DNA from: Marivita sp051251565
GTDB lineage: Bacteria > Pseudomonadota > Alphaproteobacteria > Rhodobacterales > Rhodobacteraceae
DNA length: 64,000 nucleotides
NCBI RefSeq assembly: GCF_051251565.1
Contig: NZ_JBPOFB010000002.1
Coordinates: 310,001 to 374,000 of the forward strand
Direction: 5' to 3'
Position numbers and translations under genes: made by a program. Under the pieces are notes generated by a model. That model was not told the origin of the DNA. It ran no database searches and saw only the letters and a program-made list of their open reading frames with translations. Below, one piece after another: positions 63,285-64,000 of this stretch (position 1 is its first letter; each line of letters opens with the position of its first letter).

Positions 63285-64000
63285 TTACGCGACCATGCGT
63301 TCGGCTTTTTTCAGATCGACCGAGACAAGCTGGCTGACGCCCTGTTCCTGCATGGTCACGCCGAACAGGCGGTCCATGCGCGACATGGTGACGGCGTGGT
63401 GGGTGATGATGAGAAAACGCGTCTCCGTCCGGCGGCACATTTCGTCCAGCAGGTCGCAAAAGCGGGTGACGTTGGCATCGTCCAGCGGGGCATCCACTTC
63501 GTCGAGCACGCAGATCGGTGCGGGGTTCGCAAGGAAGACCGCAAAGATCAGCGCCATCGCCGTCAGGGTCTGTTCGCCACCTGACAGCAGCGACAGCGTC
63601 GAGAGTTTCTTGCCAGGCGGTTGGCACATGATTTCAAGCCCGGCTTCAAGAGGATCGTCGCTTTCGACCATGACAAGGCTGGCTTCGCCGCCGCCAAAGA
63701 GGTGCGTGAACAGCAAAGAGAAATTGCTGTTCACCTGTTCAAACGCGGTCAGCAGGCGTTCACGGCCTTCGCGGTTGAGGCTGTTGATGCCAGAGCGCAG
63801 CGTCTTTACCGCCTCTTCGAGGTCGTGCTTTTCGGCCAGTAACGTGTCGTGTTCGTCCTGCACCTCGCGGGCGTCTTCTTCGGCACGCAGGTTCACGGCA
63901 CCCAGCGCATCACGCTGCCGTTTCAGGCGGTTCACATCGGCGTCGATCGCTTCGGCTTTTGGCAGATTGTCGGGGTCCGCGCCCAGGTGCTGCAAAAGAT
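63285..64000 (-). CDS. smc: Chromosome segregation protein SMC, C-terminal part, partial
   Basis: Only the C-terminal ~236 residues are in the window; the gene continues past 64000. Visible: coiled-coil end, then head domain with LSLLSGGEQTLTAMALIFAVF (signature), CVLDEVDAPLDDANV (Walker B) and FLIITHHAVTMSRMDRLFGVTMQEQGVS. SMC head ATPase that organises the chromosome. Stop at 63285. Confidence 0.93.
   Translation of the reverse strand, partial: LLQHLGADPDNLPKAEAIDADVNRLKRQRDALGAVNLRAEEDAREVQDEHDTLLAEKHDLEEAVKTLRSGINSLNREGRERLLTAFEQVNSNFSLLFTHLFGGGEASLVMVESDDPLEAGLEIMCQPPGKKLSTLSLLSGGEQTLTAMALIFAVFLANPAPICVLDEVDAPLDDANVTRFCDLLDEMCRRTETRFLIITHHAVTMSRMDRLFGVTMQEQGVSQLVSVDLKKAERMVA

Overview
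The window is 64 kb of GC-rich, gene-dense bacterial chromosome. Gene content and order point to an alphaproteobacterium of the Rhodobacteraceae (roseobacter type). Evidence: the rpoZ-rsh-pdxJ-acpS-lepB-rnc-era-recO block, the accD-folC pair, DUF1491 and DUF2794 proteins, DUF2062, ZapE, a GAAC-N7-GAAC LexA box, and two families of short palindromic intergenic elements. The genus cannot be fixed from sequence alone. I see no rRNA or tRNA genes, CRISPR array, prophage or insertion sequence, so this is mostly core genome with small accessory patches.

Layout, left part. 1-4.8 kb: the 5' part of a cobalamin-binding-type regulator, a NYN/OST-HTH protein, gamma-glutamyltransferase, glutathione-dependent formaldehyde dehydrogenase and a small I78 inhibitor lipoprotein. 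4.8-8.2 kb: an SOS-boxed imuB without imuA or dnaE2 beside it, a DUF2794 protein and zapE. 8.2-8.56 kb is a non-coding gap ending in a very clear minus-strand terminator. 8.5-17.7 kb (minus): LysM and degenerate rhodanese pair, folC-accD, an EamA transporter, small proteins, a DUF481 outer-membrane protein, a LysR regulator, two conserved hypotheticals and a lipoprotein coupled to ilvD (17.7-19.5 kb).

19.6-28.4 kb is a polyamine module. A minus-strand operon carries a binding protein, ATPase, two permeases and an FAD oxidoreductase. A divergent GntR regulator and an omega-aminotransferase lie beside it, and a FadR-type regulator follows. The same AATTTGATCA motif lies in both gaps flanking the GntR gene.

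28.4-41.4 kb (almost all minus) is the housekeeping block: moaE, moaD, pgsA, recO, DUF1491, era, an EamA gene, rnc, lepB, acpS, an alpha/beta hydrolase fused to a membrane domain, pdxJ, DUF2062, rsh, rpoZ and folK. 41.5-50.5 kb: LabA-like NYN protein, YqaA, MFS transporter, cytochrome c, ispH, a PPOX-like protein, a DEAD-box helicase with a Gly/Lys/Pro-rich tail, then a coupled run DUF3429-methyltransferase-rnhA-TRIC channel.

50.5-64 kb: a MalY-type lyase, three tandem peptide deformylase genes with fmt (the third deformylase has lost key residues), two GlsB/YmgE-type membrane proteins, a minus-strand rimB-rimK-desuccinylase-like operon, a universal stress protein with a SulP transporter, an APC-like membrane protein, an Xi-class glutathione transferase, a degenerate receiver protein, a small secreted protein and the 3' end of smc, which runs off the window.

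Most promising leads: the three-gene deformylase array with an inactive-looking paralog; the rimB-rimK-M14-like operon; the stand-alone SOS-controlled imuB; the paired operator motif in the polyamine module; and the candidate small RNA locus at 8.2-8.5 kb.
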